The notes under the pieces are model-generated. The model saw only the letters and a list, made by a program, of their open reading frames with translations, had not been told where the DNA came from and did no database searches. Of a stretch of 49,499 bases of DNA, positions 9,743-18,672 are shown piece after piece. A program made the translations under genes and the position numbers. Each line of letters opens with the position of its first letter. The first letter of the stretch is position 1. This DNA is from Planctomycetota bacterium (GTDB taxonomy: Bacteria > Planctomycetota > Phycisphaerae > UBA1845): NCBI GenBank assembly GCA_016208685.1, contig JACQXM010000048.1:1-49499 (forward strand), given 5' to 3'.

Positions 9743-10498
9743 TCAATGCACGTGGCTTTCCGTCCCGGCCCCGGCCGTCGCTCCCACGGTGATGAACTCC
9801 AGGCTTCGCGGGCCGACGTTGAACAGTAGATCGACCACGGACAGGTGAGAGATAAACTCGCCAAAGCGCTGGGGATAGCAGGGGTGCGCGTAGTCCTGGA
9901 AGCGTACCTCGATGCCCGCCGCCGCGAACAGGCTGAGATCCAGGTAATCGCGGGCCGCCGAGCCGCTGTAGTAGGCGCCGCAGCCCAGCCGCCGGCAGAT
10001 CTCCACGAGCCGCCCGCTACGATCACCGGAAAGCTCCAGCTCCGAGGAGCGGTGTACGGAGCGGCGCAGTTTAAGTTTGCCGCACAGCAGCTCCACGGCC
10101 GCGAGGTCCAGGTCGACCAGCCGCGACCAGCCCGAAGTAAGCAGCTCAGCAAGCTCGGGAAACAGCCAGTCGAAGTAAGGACACGGTGCATAGCACGTCC
10201 GCAGCGCCTGCACGTGTTTCTCCGCCCAGCGTGATCGGGTGGGGTCGATCTGCACGTCGTGGATGCACTGTTGCCCCCGCCCGCCGGTTCGTACCGGCAC
10301 CGTCAGCCACTGCGCGCCGCCCGGACCCTTGATGCGGTTGCGATTCCGCCAGCCGTGCTTGTCGAACTGTACGTCGTCAAGGAACACAAACTCGTCGGCG
10401 ACGTGCATCTGCTCAAAGAAGCCCAGCCAGGGCAGATAGCCAGGCTGGAGGACGACGCAGGTGCGAGCAGGCGGGACTCTCGGGTTCACATACATCAC
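9743..10498 (-). CDS. WbqC-like family protein
   Basis: About 250 residues matching the WbqC-like family: the N-terminal signature QPGYLPWLGFFEQM, then FVFLDDVQFDKHGWRNRN and later LTVPVR. In this family members are found in O-antigen and other surface polysaccharide loci, where they act in amino-sugar modification; their chemistry is not well settled. The frame opens GTG-ATG (10498 and 10495), either of which could start; the ribosome site is weak. It lies 38 bases after the asparagine synthase-like gene and 46 before the GNAT gene, so the three are probably one transcript. Confidence 0.85.
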   Translation of the reverse strand: MMYVNPRVPPARTCVVLQPGYLPWLGFFEQMHVADEFVFLDDVQFDKHGWRNRNRIKGPGGAQWLTVPVRTGGRGQQCIHDVQIDPTRSRWAEKHVQALRTCYAPCPYFDWLFPELAELLTSGWSRLVDLDLAAVELLCGKLKLRRSVHRSSELELSGDRSGRLVEICRRLGCGAYYSGSAARDYLDLSLFAAAGIEVRFQDYAHPCYPQRFGEFISHLSVVDLLFNVGPRSLEFITVGATAGAGTESHVH

Positions 10499-10536
10499 AG
10501 TTCACCGGCGGGTCGCGGCCCGCTGAACTCAAGATG

Positions 10537-12462
10537 TCACACGGACAACACTGCGGCCTGTTGCGCCGGCGTCGCCTCAAGGCAGGTGCCGTCGGTTGCG
10601 GGCGGCGACCCACGCCGGGTGCCTTCGTACCAGCGTTGAAAACAGAACAGGCTCCACACTTTGTATTGCAGTTCCGATTCGCCGGCCGCGTAGCGCCGCA
10701 GCAGGTCGGCCACTGCCGAGGGGCGAAACAGGCCGTGCACCGCCAGGGCGTCGGGCGAAAGCGCGTCCTCGACGGCGGCACGAAACGGGCCGGCCTGCCA
10801 GGTGTTGACGGGCATGACGAACCCCTCCTTGGGGCGGTCGACGATCTCCGCCGGAAGCCGTCGCCGTGCCACCTGCTTAAGGATCCACTTGCAACATCCG
10901 GCGCGGATCTTCCACTCGCCGGGCAGGGCGAACGCGAACTCCACGATCTCATGATCGAGAAAGGGCACGCGGGTTTCGACGCCATGTGCCATGGCCAGCC
11001 GGTCGCTGTAGCCGAGCACGTTGTCGGGCAGCAGTGAGCGGCAGTCGAAGTCCAGTTGGCGGTTGAGCGGATCGCGGCTGCGACACTCCCCGAAAAGCCC
11101 GCGGATCAGGTCCGTGGTGCCGGCCCCGTCGGGAAGGCGGAGGTCGGGCTGGAGCAGCTCGCGCTTCTCCTCATCGGAGAAGACGCAGAGCGCTGCCCGC
11201 CAGAAGGAATCGTCAGGGTGCGCAGTGCGGAGCACGCGGTCGATGTCCTGCTCGAACGGTGCCGCCAGCCCCGGGAACATGCGCACCGCCGGCTCGCCGA
11301 AGTGCAGCAGGTTGTGGATCGGTTGCGCCAAACGATGGGCCAGGTAGGAGCCGAACAACTCGTCCGCCCCATCGCCGGACAGGCACACCTTCACATGCCG
11401 TCCCACGAGCTTGCACAGGAAATACGTGCTCGTCACCCCCGCGAACGGCTCGTCGAACGCGGCGAGAACGCGCGGCAGATCCGCGAGCACCTCCTCGGCC
11501 CCGACGAAGTACTCGTGGTGGTCGGTGCCCAGCTTGCGGGCCAGGGTCCGCGCCAGGGCCAGCTCCTGCTGCTTGGCCGGGAGGTCTTCGGTGTATCCCA
11601 GCGTGAACGTGGACAGCGGCGCGGCCGAGGCTTCCGCCGCGAGGGAGACGATCAGGCTCGAGTCCACACCCCCGCTCAGGAGCGCGCCGACGGGTACGTC
11701 GGCCTGGAGACGCCGCCCGACTGACGCCTGCAACAGTTGCTCGAGTCGCTCGGCTGCCTGGCGCGAGTCGCCTCGCGGCCGGTCGACGACGGAACCGTCG
11801 GCGTTCATCCACCGCCAGTAGCGGCGCCGCGTCACGCGTTCGTCCTGCACGATGACCTGCTCGGCGGGCAGCAGCCGTTCGATCCCCTCGTAGATGGTCA
11901 TCGGACCGGGTACGTACTTGAGCGATAGATAGTGGCCGAGTGCCTCGGCGCGGATTTCGGGTTTCTGCGGCAGCGCCGCGAGAATCGCCTTGATTTCGCT
12001 GGCAAAATAGAAACGCCCGCCGGCCCGCGCGAAGAAGAGCGGTTTGATCCCCATGCGGTCGCGAGTGAGCACCAGGCGGCGGCGGACCACGTCCCAAAGC
12101 GCCACGGCAAACTGGCCGTTGACGTGGTCTACGAACGCATCACCGTATTCCTCATACAGATGGGGCAGAACCTCGGTGTCGCATCGAGTGGAGAAACGGT
12201 GCCCCCGCGCCCGCAGGCGCTCGCGCAGAGCATCGGCGTCATAGACCTCGCCGTTGAAGACCACAACGACGGTGCCGTCCTCGTTGGACATCGGTTGCCC
12301 GCCGTGCAGCGGATCGACGATCGCCAGGCGCGTGGCACTGAGGCTGGCGTTGGCGCTGACGAACGCCCGGGCATCATCCGGCCCGCGGTGCCGCAGGCTC
12401 GCCATCATTCGCGCCAGCCGCTCCCCATCCGGAGCGCCGACGAATCCGCTGATTCCGCACAT
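10537..12462 (-). CDS. asnB: Asparagine synthase-like amidotransferase (glutamine-hydrolysing)
   Basis: 641 residues. The ATG at 12462 is required because it places the catalytic Cys at position 2 (MCGISGFVG); GGAGGG lies about 9 bases upstream. The N-terminal Ntn glutaminase domain covers ~1-210, with HRGPDD and FNGEVYD. The synthetase domain has the pyrophosphate loop LSGGVDSS at about 270 and LSGDGADELFGSY. All core motifs are intact, so glutamine-dependent amide transfer is expected. Next to WbqC-like, GNAT and DegT genes, it more likely amidates a sugar acid or other cell-surface building block than free aspartate (inference). Housekeeping AsnB is the alternative. First gene of the minus arm of the divergent cluster. 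Confidence 0.9.
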   Translation of the reverse strand: MCGISGFVGAPDGERLARMMASLRHRGPDDARAFVSANASLSATRLAIVDPLHGGQPMSNEDGTVVVVFNGEVYDADALRERLRARGHRFSTRCDTEVLPHLYEEYGDAFVDHVNGQFAVALWDVVRRRLVLTRDRMGIKPLFFARAGGRFYFASEIKAILAALPQKPEIRAEALGHYLSLKYVPGPMTIYEGIERLLPAEQVIVQDERVTRRRYWRWMNADGSVVDRPRGDSRQAAERLEQLLQASVGRRLQADVPVGALLSGGVDSSLIVSLAAEASAAPLSTFTLGYTEDLPAKQQELALARTLARKLGTDHHEYFVGAEEVLADLPRVLAAFDEPFAGVTSTYFLCKLVGRHVKVCLSGDGADELFGSYLAHRLAQPIHNLLHFGEPAVRMFPGLAAPFEQDIDRVLRTAHPDDSFWRAALCVFSDEEKRELLQPDLRLPDGAGTTDLIRGLFGECRSRDPLNRQLDFDCRSLLPDNVLGYSDRLAMAHGVETRVPFLDHEIVEFAFALPGEWKIRAGCCKWILKQVARRRLPAEIVDRPKEGFVMPVNTWQAGPFRAAVEDALSPDALAVHGLFRPSAVADLLRRYAAGESELQYKVWSLFCFQRWYEGTRRGSPPATDGTCLEATPAQQAAVLSV

Positions 12463-12760
12463 ATAGAGTGCCCTCCCGCATCTTCCCGCCCGGTAAGACT
12501 TATCGGACATGGCGCGGCCTCCCTTCATTTGGCGCTCCGTAGGTGCCACGCGGGGCGGGCAAACGATCCGCCGGCGGCAGCCCCGCCGGCCGTGTCGCCG
12601 GTGCAGCGCTGCGCGCGTCGCGGTGCACGTACCGCCGCACTCGCCCGACAAGGGTTGCTTCATCCCCGCCGCGCAGGGACCGATAGCTTCAACGTGTACG
12701 GTGCCTGAGTGGGATGCGCCCGGTGCGGGGCGGCGGGTGCTGCGCCGCGTTGCGCGCGGA
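12463..12760. other. Divergent intergenic region of the glycan-type cluster
   Basis: About 300 bases lie between the two arms. They must contain promoters for both directions, but I found no clear -35/-10 pair. The only recognisable signal is the GGAGGG ribosome site just before 12462. Confidence 0.4.
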
Positions 12761-13924
12761 ATGCCTATGAGCCTGGTCAAGAAACTTCGCGTTCTGCACG
12801 CCGCGGGGCGGGCGGTGCTCACCCGCATGGAGCCCAGCTACCTCATCCTCTACGTCAACAACACCTGCAACCTCCGTTGTGACATGTGTCTGACCTGGGA
12901 CCGCATGCAGCGCCGCACCGATGACCTGACGCGCGAGGAGTTCGTCAGGCTGGCGCGGTCCTTCCGCAATCTGGTGCAACTGACCATTACCGGCGGCGAG
13001 CCCACGCTCAACGCTGACGTGCCGGCCATCGTCCAGGCCTTCTACCGCCATGCGCGGCTGGGCAAATGCACGCTGGTGACCAACGGCACCTACACCGACC
13101 GGACGCTGGCCATCGTCGAGACGATCCTGGATGGCTGTCCGCACCTGGATCTGATCGTCAGCGTCAGTCTCGACGGCCCGCGGGAACTGCACGAACGCAT
13201 CCGCGGCGTGCCCGGCTGTTTCGACAAGAGCTGCCGCACGCTCGACCGGCTGGCAGCCCTTCGGGAAAGCCGCGACAACCTCAGCCTGGGCGTCACCTCC
13301 GTGGTCAGCAAGTACAACGGGCAGCATCTCCATGAGCTGTACGACCTGGTGCGTCAGCGGTTCCAGGTGGACACCCACGCCTTCCTGCTCGCCCGCGGCA
13401 GCACCAAGGAATCCGACGCCAAGGACGTGCCCTTCGAGGCCTATCGAGCCATGCGCGAGATTCTCGACCGGGACGACCACCGCTCCCGGCAGTACCTGAG
13501 CCTGCCGGTCGGCGCACTGAGCGCCTCGGTACGCGACGCCGTCACCCGCGTGCGCGACCACGATGAATTTGTCGTGCCCTGCGTGGCGGGGCGGAAGCTG
13601 GTGGAAGTGTATTCCAACGGCGACGTGGTGCCCTGCGAGCTGATCGGCGACAAATGCGATCCGCACCTCGGCAACGTCCGTCAGTTTGACTACGACATCG
13701 TCAAGCTTCTGGAATCGGCGCGGGCCCAGGCCATGCGCAGCTTCATCCGCGACACGCGCTGCCGCTGCACCTTCGAATGTGCGCTGTACGCCTCGCTGGC
13801 CTTCAACCCCATGCAGTACCCCAAGGTCGCCGCCGCTTATCTTCGCCGCGCGGCGGAACGGCGACCGGAACCGCGAGCCCATGACCGAACTGAGTGTGAT
13901 CATCCCGGTCTACAACCGGCCTGA
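12761..13924 (+). CDS. Radical SAM protein with SPASM-like C terminus
   Basis: 387 residues from the ATG at 12761 (a second ATG follows two codons later). Near residue 30 is the radical SAM cluster motif CNLRCDMC (CxxxCxxC), followed by the GGEPTL motif of the SAM site. The C-terminal ~120 residues hold further Cys (PCVAG, PCELIG, CRCTFEC), the usual sign of a SPASM or Twitch auxiliary [4Fe-4S] domain. Relatives modify peptides, sugars or alcohols by radical chemistry; no precursor-peptide gene was found nearby. The gene overlaps the following glycosyltransferase gene by 44 bases, which argues for co-translation. The ribosome site is weak. Substrate unknown. Confidence 0.85.
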   Translation: MPMSLVKKLRVLHAAGRAVLTRMEPSYLILYVNNTCNLRCDMCLTWDRMQRRTDDLTREEFVRLARSFRNLVQLTITGGEPTLNADVPAIVQAFYRHARLGKCTLVTNGTYTDRTLAIVETILDGCPHLDLIVSVSLDGPRELHERIRGVPGCFDKSCRTLDRLAALRESRDNLSLGVTSVVSKYNGQHLHELYDLVRQRFQVDTHAFLLARGSTKESDAKDVPFEAYRAMREILDRDDHRSRQYLSLPVGALSASVRDAVTRVRDHDEFVVPCVAGRKLVEVYSNGDVVPCELIGDKCDPHLGNVRQFDYDIVKLLESARAQAMRSFIRDTRCRCTFECALYASLAFNPMQYPKVAAAYLRRAAERRPEPRAHDRTECDHPGLQPA

Positions 13925-15068
13925 CGACCTCGCGGTGCTCCTGGCGTCCCTGGCGCCGGAGCTTCCGCGGCTGGAAGTGATCGTGGTCGACGACGCCACG
14001 CCCGACGCCGGCGCCTACGACGCTTTGCGCCGCGCCTACCCCGCGGTGCGCTTCCTTCGTCAGGAGCGTAACCGTGGACCGGCGGCGGCCCGCAACCGCG
14101 GCGCCCGGGAGGCGAGCTGCGAACTGCTCTTCTTTGTGGATTCCGACACCGCCGTGGTGCCGGGGACGGTGGACTCCATTTTGCGCATTTACCGGGAGCA
14201 TCCCGGGTTTGTGGCCTGCGGCGGCACGTCGGATGACGAACCCCTCAACCCCGGCCTGTTCTCCGCCTACAAGGCCTTGCTGGAAACAAGCTGGGTGCTG
14301 GATCGCCGTGGGCGAATCACCACCATCGGGCACCTCGGCTCACGGGCCTTCACCATCCGCCGATCGGTCATGCTGGCCCTGGGCGGCTTCGACGAAACGC
14401 TGGCCACGCCCGACGTCGAGGACTACGAGTTCGGCTACCGCCTGCGCGACGCCTGCGGTCCGATCCCCTTCTGTCCCGAGATCCGCGTGCGGCATCGCTA
14501 TGACACACTTATGACACAGGCGCGGCTCTACTTCCGCCGCGTCATTCTCTGGTGGCATCTGCGCCACCGCGGCGGCGGCGCCGACGCCGTGGGCAGCACG
14601 TGGCGTGAGGCAGCGGTCGCCGCGTCCTCGACCGTCATGACGCTCGCGGCGCTGGCGGCTCCGTGGCAGCGCGGGAGCGCGTGGGTCGCAGCCGGGTTCG
14701 CGGCGGCGGCCCTCGGGCTCAACCAGCGTTTCCTGCGGCTGTGCCTCGCCCGACGCGGACCGGCATTCACCCTCCTCGCGTTCGCCCTACACACGTTCCT
14801 GAGCTGGTTTATCTGCGCCGGCGCCGCCGTCGCGATGATCCAAGCGCCCCACCGGCTTGCGCCGGCGCTGCGCGGTCGCCGTGGCGGCGTGCTGAAAGAG
14901 CACGGCATCCCCGCAAGTAGTGTCGCCGGCACAACGCCGGCGGGCGCCGCGCACGCTACAGAACCGGTAGCCTTGCCCGACGACTTCCCACCCGCCGCGC
15001 CTGCCCGGCGGATGGCCGATACAGCCGCTGCCCGCGGGGGGCGTAAGCAAGAAGCACCTGCGGTTTGA
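13881..15068 (+). CDS. Family 2 glycosyltransferase with C-terminal membrane helices
   Basis: 395 residues. The start MTELSVIIPVYNRPDDL is the classic GT2 opening. The nucleotide-sugar motif DDATPD and the DSDTAV (DxD-type) motif follow, then GGFDE and EDYEFGYRL, the acceptor/catalytic acid region. One or two hydrophobic helices lie at ~245-320, suggesting membrane attachment on the cytoplasmic side. The last ~60 residues (from about 14890) are Ala/Pro-rich and coded by DNA with short palindromes such as GCCGGC-ACAAC-GCCGGC, so the C terminus looks like intergenic repeat read as protein. It overlaps the preceding radical SAM gene and is followed after 35 bases by the DegT gene. Confidence 0.9.
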   Translation: MTELSVIIPVYNRPDDLAVLLASLAPELPRLEVIVVDDATPDAGAYDALRRAYPAVRFLRQERNRGPAAARNRGAREASCELLFFVDSDTAVVPGTVDSILRIYREHPGFVACGGTSDDEPLNPGLFSAYKALLETSWVLDRRGRITTIGHLGSRAFTIRRSVMLALGGFDETLATPDVEDYEFGYRLRDACGPIPFCPEIRVRHRYDTLMTQARLYFRRVILWWHLRHRGGGADAVGSTWREAAVAASSTVMTLAALAAPWQRGSAWVAAGFAAAALGLNQRFLRLCLARRGPAFTLLAFALHTFLSWFICAGAAVAMIQAPHRLAPALRGRRGGVLKEHGIPASSVAGTTPAGAAHATEPVALPDDFPPAAPARRMADTAAARGGRKQEAPAV

Positions 15069-15103
15069 CGACCGCGTGACCCGCGACCTGGAGGAATGCC
15101 GCG

Positions 15104-16396
15104 ATGACAGCAACGAACCCAACACCGGAACCCCGCGTAGAGTTCTTTCGCCACGCCCTCGGCGATGAGGAAAAGGCGCGCGTCCTGGCCGCCCTCGACG
15201 AGACCATCCTCACCACGGGTAAGGCCGTCGCGGAGGCGGAGCAGGCCTTGGCCGCTTACCTCGGAGTCGCCGAGGTGGTTTGCCTGGATTCCTGCACCGC
15301 CGCCCTGCACCTGGCGCTGCTCGCCAACGACATCGGACCGGGCGATGAGGTGATCGTGCCCGCGGCGACCTTCGTGGCCACCGCCAACGCCGTGGTGATG
15401 GCCGGCGCCACGCCGGTCTTTACCGATGTCGATCCGCGCACCGGGTGCATCACGCTCGACACCGTCAAGCCGCGCATAACCCCCCGCACGCGAGCCATCA
15501 TCCCGGTGCATCTCTACGGGCTGCTCTGCGACATGGAGTCGCTGGCCGCCCTCGCCAGAGCGCGGAATCTCCTGCTCATCGAGGACTCGGCCCATTGTCT
15601 CGAAGCCCGCCGCGGCGGCGTCCGCCCGGCAAGCCACAGCCGCTGCGCCTGCCTTTCGTTCTATGCCACCAAGGCCATCACCTGCGGCGAGGGCGGGGCG
15701 CTGGCGACCAACGACCGATTGTTGGCGCGGCGCGTACGCCGCCTTTCGCTGCACGGCATCGACTCCTCGGCCGCGGAGCGCTACCGGAAGAAATACCGGC
15801 ACTGGGACATGGCGGAGCTGGGCTGGAAGTACAACCTGGACAACGTGCGCGGGTCGCTGCTGCTGCCGCAAATCCCCAGGCTAGATGCCCATTGCGAACG
15901 CCGTCGCCGGATCTGCGAGCGCTACGAGCTGGCATTCGCCGACATCGCGGGCCTCACTCTCTTCGACGTCCCGCAGCGGGACTGGTCGGCTCGGCATCTG
16001 TTTGCCATCCAGGTCGATCCCGAGCGCCGTGACGCGCTACTCGATGCCCTGGATCAGCGGGGCGTGGGCGTCGTGGTCAACTACCGCGCCGTGCACCTCC
16101 TCAGTTACTACGTGCAGCGCTTCGGGTATCAACGCGGCGACCTGCCACACGCCGAGTCCATCGGTGATCGCACCATCAGCCTGCCCCTGTTTCCCACGAT
16201 GACCGACGAGCAAACGGATCGGGTGATCGCCGCGGTGCTCGAGGTAGTGGGCGGCGGGCGAGTATTCGCCGAGGCCGCCACCCCAGCGCGGGGCATTCTG
16301 CGCACGATGCCCGGCCTGGTTCGCCGTGGTGGTGCGCCGGCGCCCACTGGAGAACCGGAACCCGCGCGGCAGGCCGTGCGTGCAGGCCGGCGGTAA
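15104..16396 (+). CDS. DegT/DnrJ/EryC1-type PLP aminotransferase
   Basis: 430 residues. It has the fold-type I sugar aminotransferase layout: CLDSCTAALHLAL, PAATFVATANAV, IPVHLYG, EDSAH, and the PLP lysine in FYATKAITCGEGG (Lys190). Relatives transfer an amino group to nucleotide-linked keto sugars (PseC, ArnB, WecE). Ribosome site GGAGG lies 9 bases before the ATG. The last ~40 residues after the family's normal end are Arg/Pro-rich and not conserved in type. It is third gene of the plus arm, between the GT2 and a SPASM radical SAM gene. With WbqC-like and GNAT genes across the divergent region, the parts for an N-acylated amino sugar are present (inference). Confidence 0.92.
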   Translation: MTATNPTPEPRVEFFRHALGDEEKARVLAALDETILTTGKAVAEAEQALAAYLGVAEVVCLDSCTAALHLALLANDIGPGDEVIVPAATFVATANAVVMAGATPVFTDVDPRTGCITLDTVKPRITPRTRAIIPVHLYGLLCDMESLAALARARNLLLIEDSAHCLEARRGGVRPASHSRCACLSFYATKAITCGEGGALATNDRLLARRVRRLSLHGIDSSAAERYRKKYRHWDMAELGWKYNLDNVRGSLLLPQIPRLDAHCERRRRICERYELAFADIAGLTLFDVPQRDWSARHLFAIQVDPERRDALLDALDQRGVGVVVNYRAVHLLSYYVQRFGYQRGDLPHAESIGDRTISLPLFPTMTDEQTDRVIAAVLEVVGGGRVFAEAATPARGILRTMPGLVRRGGAPAPTGEPEPARQAVRAGRR

Positions 16397-16414
16397 CCAC
16401 GGAGGCCCTCAGCA

Positions 16415-17398
16415 GTGATGACCGCGGAAAAATTACAGGCCCTGTTGCGCATCGAATCCCAGCTTCGGGAGCATGATTTCCCTCCGCAGATCGTCTGTGA
16501 AACCACGGCGTTCTGCAATTTCCGCTGCGTTCACTGCCATCACGAGGCACTGGAGCGCCCTAAGGGCCACATGAGCGATGCCCTGTGGAGCCGGATCGTG
16601 ACCGAGGTGGCGCGGGAGAAGCCGGACGCCGAGTTCTGGCCCACCTTCTACGGCGAGGCGCTCATGCTTCGCGACCGGCTTTTTGCCAGGATCCGACAGG
16701 CGCGGGACCTCGGTCTGACCAACCTGGTGCTCAACTCCAACGGCTCCTATTGCCGTGACGGGCACAATCACGACATCCTCACCTGTGGATTGCGGAAGTT
16801 CATCCTCAGCCTGGACGGCCTGACCAAGGAAACCTTCGAGCACGTACGTTTCACGCGCGATCCGCACGGCAAGTTCGAGCCGGTGTACGCCGGAGTTCGC
16901 GACCTGCTGGAGCTCAAGCGGCAGCTCGACGACCAGGGCGAGCGGACCCCGACCATCATCTGCCAGTTTTCCAAGATGGAACGCAACGAGCACGAGGCCG
17001 AGGCTTTCGCGGAGTACTGGTTGGGGCTGGGTGCCGAGGTCAAGATCCGTGAGAAACTCACCTGGACCGGCTATGTCGCGGCCGAGAACCTGACGCGCAA
17101 GTACACCCAGCGCATCGCCTGCCCCTGGGGCAACAACACCTGCGCCATCCACTGGAACGGCGACGTCGTCGCGTGCGCCGTGGACAACGAAGGACGTTTC
17201 GTGGGCGGAAACGTGAATCAGCAGTCCATCCGCGAAATCTGGACCACGAGCATGCGCGCCTTCCGCAAGGCCCACCGCGACCACCGCTGGGACGATCTGC
17301 CGGAGCTCTGCCGGCAGTGCATCGACTGGCAGGCGGTGGGGGCCACGTACTACAAGCCTTCCGGCGAGGTGTACCAATCCGTCGCCGCCACCGAATAG
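16415..17398 (+). CDS. Radical SAM/SPASM domain protein
   Basis: About 327 residues. The cluster motif CNFRCVHC (CxxxCxxC) is near residue 33. The core continues through LVLNSNGSYC and KFILSLDGLTKETFEHVR. The C terminus carries SPASM-type cysteines (CPWGNNTC, ACAVDNEGRFVGG, LCRQC) that usually ligate auxiliary clusters; GNVNQQSIREIW is typical of SPASM proteins. The frame starts GTG-ATG (16415/16418) behind GGAGG at 16401-16405. It is the last gene of the plus arm, 18 bases after the DegT gene. SPASM enzymes act on peptides or on small alcohols and sugars; the context favours a glycan-related substrate but does not prove it. Confidence 0.87.
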   Translation: MMTAEKLQALLRIESQLREHDFPPQIVCETTAFCNFRCVHCHHEALERPKGHMSDALWSRIVTEVAREKPDAEFWPTFYGEALMLRDRLFARIRQARDLGLTNLVLNSNGSYCRDGHNHDILTCGLRKFILSLDGLTKETFEHVRFTRDPHGKFEPVYAGVRDLLELKRQLDDQGERTPTIICQFSKMERNEHEAEAFAEYWLGLGAEVKIREKLTWTGYVAAENLTRKYTQRIACPWGNNTCAIHWNGDVVACAVDNEGRFVGGNVNQQSIREIWTTSMRAFRKAHRDHRWDDLPELCRQCIDWQAVGATYYKPSGEVYQSVAATE

Positions 17399-17441
17399 CG
17401 GCCCACCCGGTGCAGGACTGGGGCAAGCTGGTCGCCGCTGC

Positions 17442-17469
17442 GCTGTGGGACCGGCTTTCCAGCCGGTCA
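17442..17469. repeat. 28-bp palindromic repeat, copy 1
   Basis: It contains GACCGGCT-TTCC-AGCCGGTC, a perfect 8-bp stem with a 4-base loop, preceded by GCTGTGG. The same 28 bases recur exactly at 46933-46960. Both copies follow the stop of a plus-strand gene, here by 44 bases. No T tract is present, so it resembles a REP-type element more than a terminator. Confidence 0.7.
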
Positions 17470-17474
17470 AGGCC

Positions 17475-17587
17475 GTGTGCCACTGCTGTGTCAGCAGTGA
17501 CCCCCGGTACAACGCGGACCGAACGGTTACTGACTCGCCGCCAAGTTCCCGCTCACGAACGACCACTGCTCAAGAGCAGTGGCACAC
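17475..17587. repeat. 113-bp compound palindrome with 13-bp terminal inverted repeats
   Basis: Its ends GTGTGCCACTGCT (17475-17487) and AGCAGTGGCACAC (17575-17587) are perfect inverted repeats. Each end also forms its own hairpin: CACTGCTG-TGT-CAGCAGTG at 17481-17499 and CCACTGCTC-AA-GAGCAGTGG at 17563-17582. A related single hairpin occurs at 25165-25187. The layout suggests a non-autonomous repeat made of two hairpin units. The rest of 17399-17751 holds no gene. Confidence 0.6.
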
Positions 17588-17751
17588 CCAACAGTGCCAC
17601 GCGCCCTGTCCCCGATTCATGTACCGCCCGTCATGAGATCCGACGGTGCGCCGGCGAGTAGGACATTCGCCCACAGGTTTCAACGTGTCGCCTCGTGCTG
17701 GGGCCGAGTAGCAACGATCCCGAGCTACGCAGTACCAGTCCAGAGTCCAGC

Positions 17752-18672
17752 TTACGCCTCTGGTAGTTCAAGGGCGCCCTTGATTCTGTGAACCAGCTTG
17801 ACGTGATCTTCATACTCAAGCTCTGTTACAATCCGGTAGGTTCCTTTGCCAGCAACCATCTTGTCCTTCGGTGTGAGCACGACGAACGACTCCCAGATAC
17901 GGTTGCTGGCCATGTCCGTAATGCGCACGTCCAGATGAAGTTGCCGCAACCGCACAACGACGTGCGGGTCGATTCTGCGAGGTTGGCGCGTGTCAGGATC
18001 GAGCGGCCGCACAGCCATACGCTCGCCGAGCCCTTTTTTATCCACTATCGTTTCCGCAATCATGCGTGCAAAACGGGCGGAGAATAGCCGATCCAGCTCG
18101 CACTGCAACCCCGCGTCAGTCGCAGTGGTGTAGCCCATTGCGTGAACGTTCTTGAACCCGTCGCCTCGCCAACTGCGCTCGTCCCCAGCCGCCCTCCACA
18201 GGCACTCGTAGATCCTCGCCACCACGCGATCCGCATCCTTGCTTGTGCCAAACACGGAAGCGCGCACGGCTTCGCCTTGTGGCATCAGCTGCATGAACGA
18301 GATGACAACGACCCGCGTTCGTCCCTCGACCTGATCCTGGAGCTTGCCATGCCTGAAGGTGAGGATGTGCGGGATCGCCCTGTCCAAGTCTACTAGCGAA
18401 CATTCCGGGTCCGACTTCAGCACTTGATCGACCGAGAGCTGTACGCTCGACTCCAAGCGCAGCGAGAGGTCCTCCCGGAAAACGTCAATAGCCTTCTTCG
18501 CAGATACAACCGTGGCCGGCGTCGAATGCGTCTCGAACTCAACGGTGACGCACGACTCAATTGGTGGCATCCGTTCCGCCTCCGCGCCTGCGCTCGAGGA
18601 CTTGCCTCGTTTCGGTGCGGCCATATCGTCCGCACTTGAGAACACATCTTTGCGATCCGGGTTCTCTGTCAC
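17752..18672 (-). CDS. Unrecognised soluble protein of a two-gene module
   Basis: 306 residues starting MTENPDRKD, with no signal peptide or membrane helix. Its ATG overlaps the stop of the upstream gene by 4 bases (ATGA), so the two are translationally coupled. The first ~45 residues are polar and low-complexity. The rest looks like an alpha/beta fold with a central strand-rich part (RTRVVVISFMQLMPQG) and a C-terminal beta segment (RIWESFVVLTPKDKMV). No catalytic motif is recognisable. Base composition is visibly more AT-rich than the neighbouring cluster, and repeats and an RHS remnant flank it, which suggests acquired DNA. Function unknown. Confidence 0.65.
   Translation of the reverse strand: MTENPDRKDVFSSADDMAAPKRGKSSSAGAEAERMPPIESCVTVEFETHSTPATVVSAKKAIDVFREDLSLRLESSVQLSVDQVLKSDPECSLVDLDRAIPHILTFRHGKLQDQVEGRTRVVVISFMQLMPQGEAVRASVFGTSKDADRVVARIYECLWRAAGDERSWRGDGFKNVHAMGYTTATDAGLQCELDRLFSARFARMIAETIVDKKGLGERMAVRPLDPDTRQPRRIDPHVVVRLRQLHLDVRITDMASNRIWESFVVLTPKDKMVAGKGTYRIVTELEYEDHVKLVHRIKGALELPEA

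Noticed and set aside
17399..17640. Short Cys-containing frame after the SPASM radical SAM gene as a precursor peptide
   Set aside because: The frame is made by the palindromic repeats at 17442-17587 and has no ribosome site or leader/core pattern.
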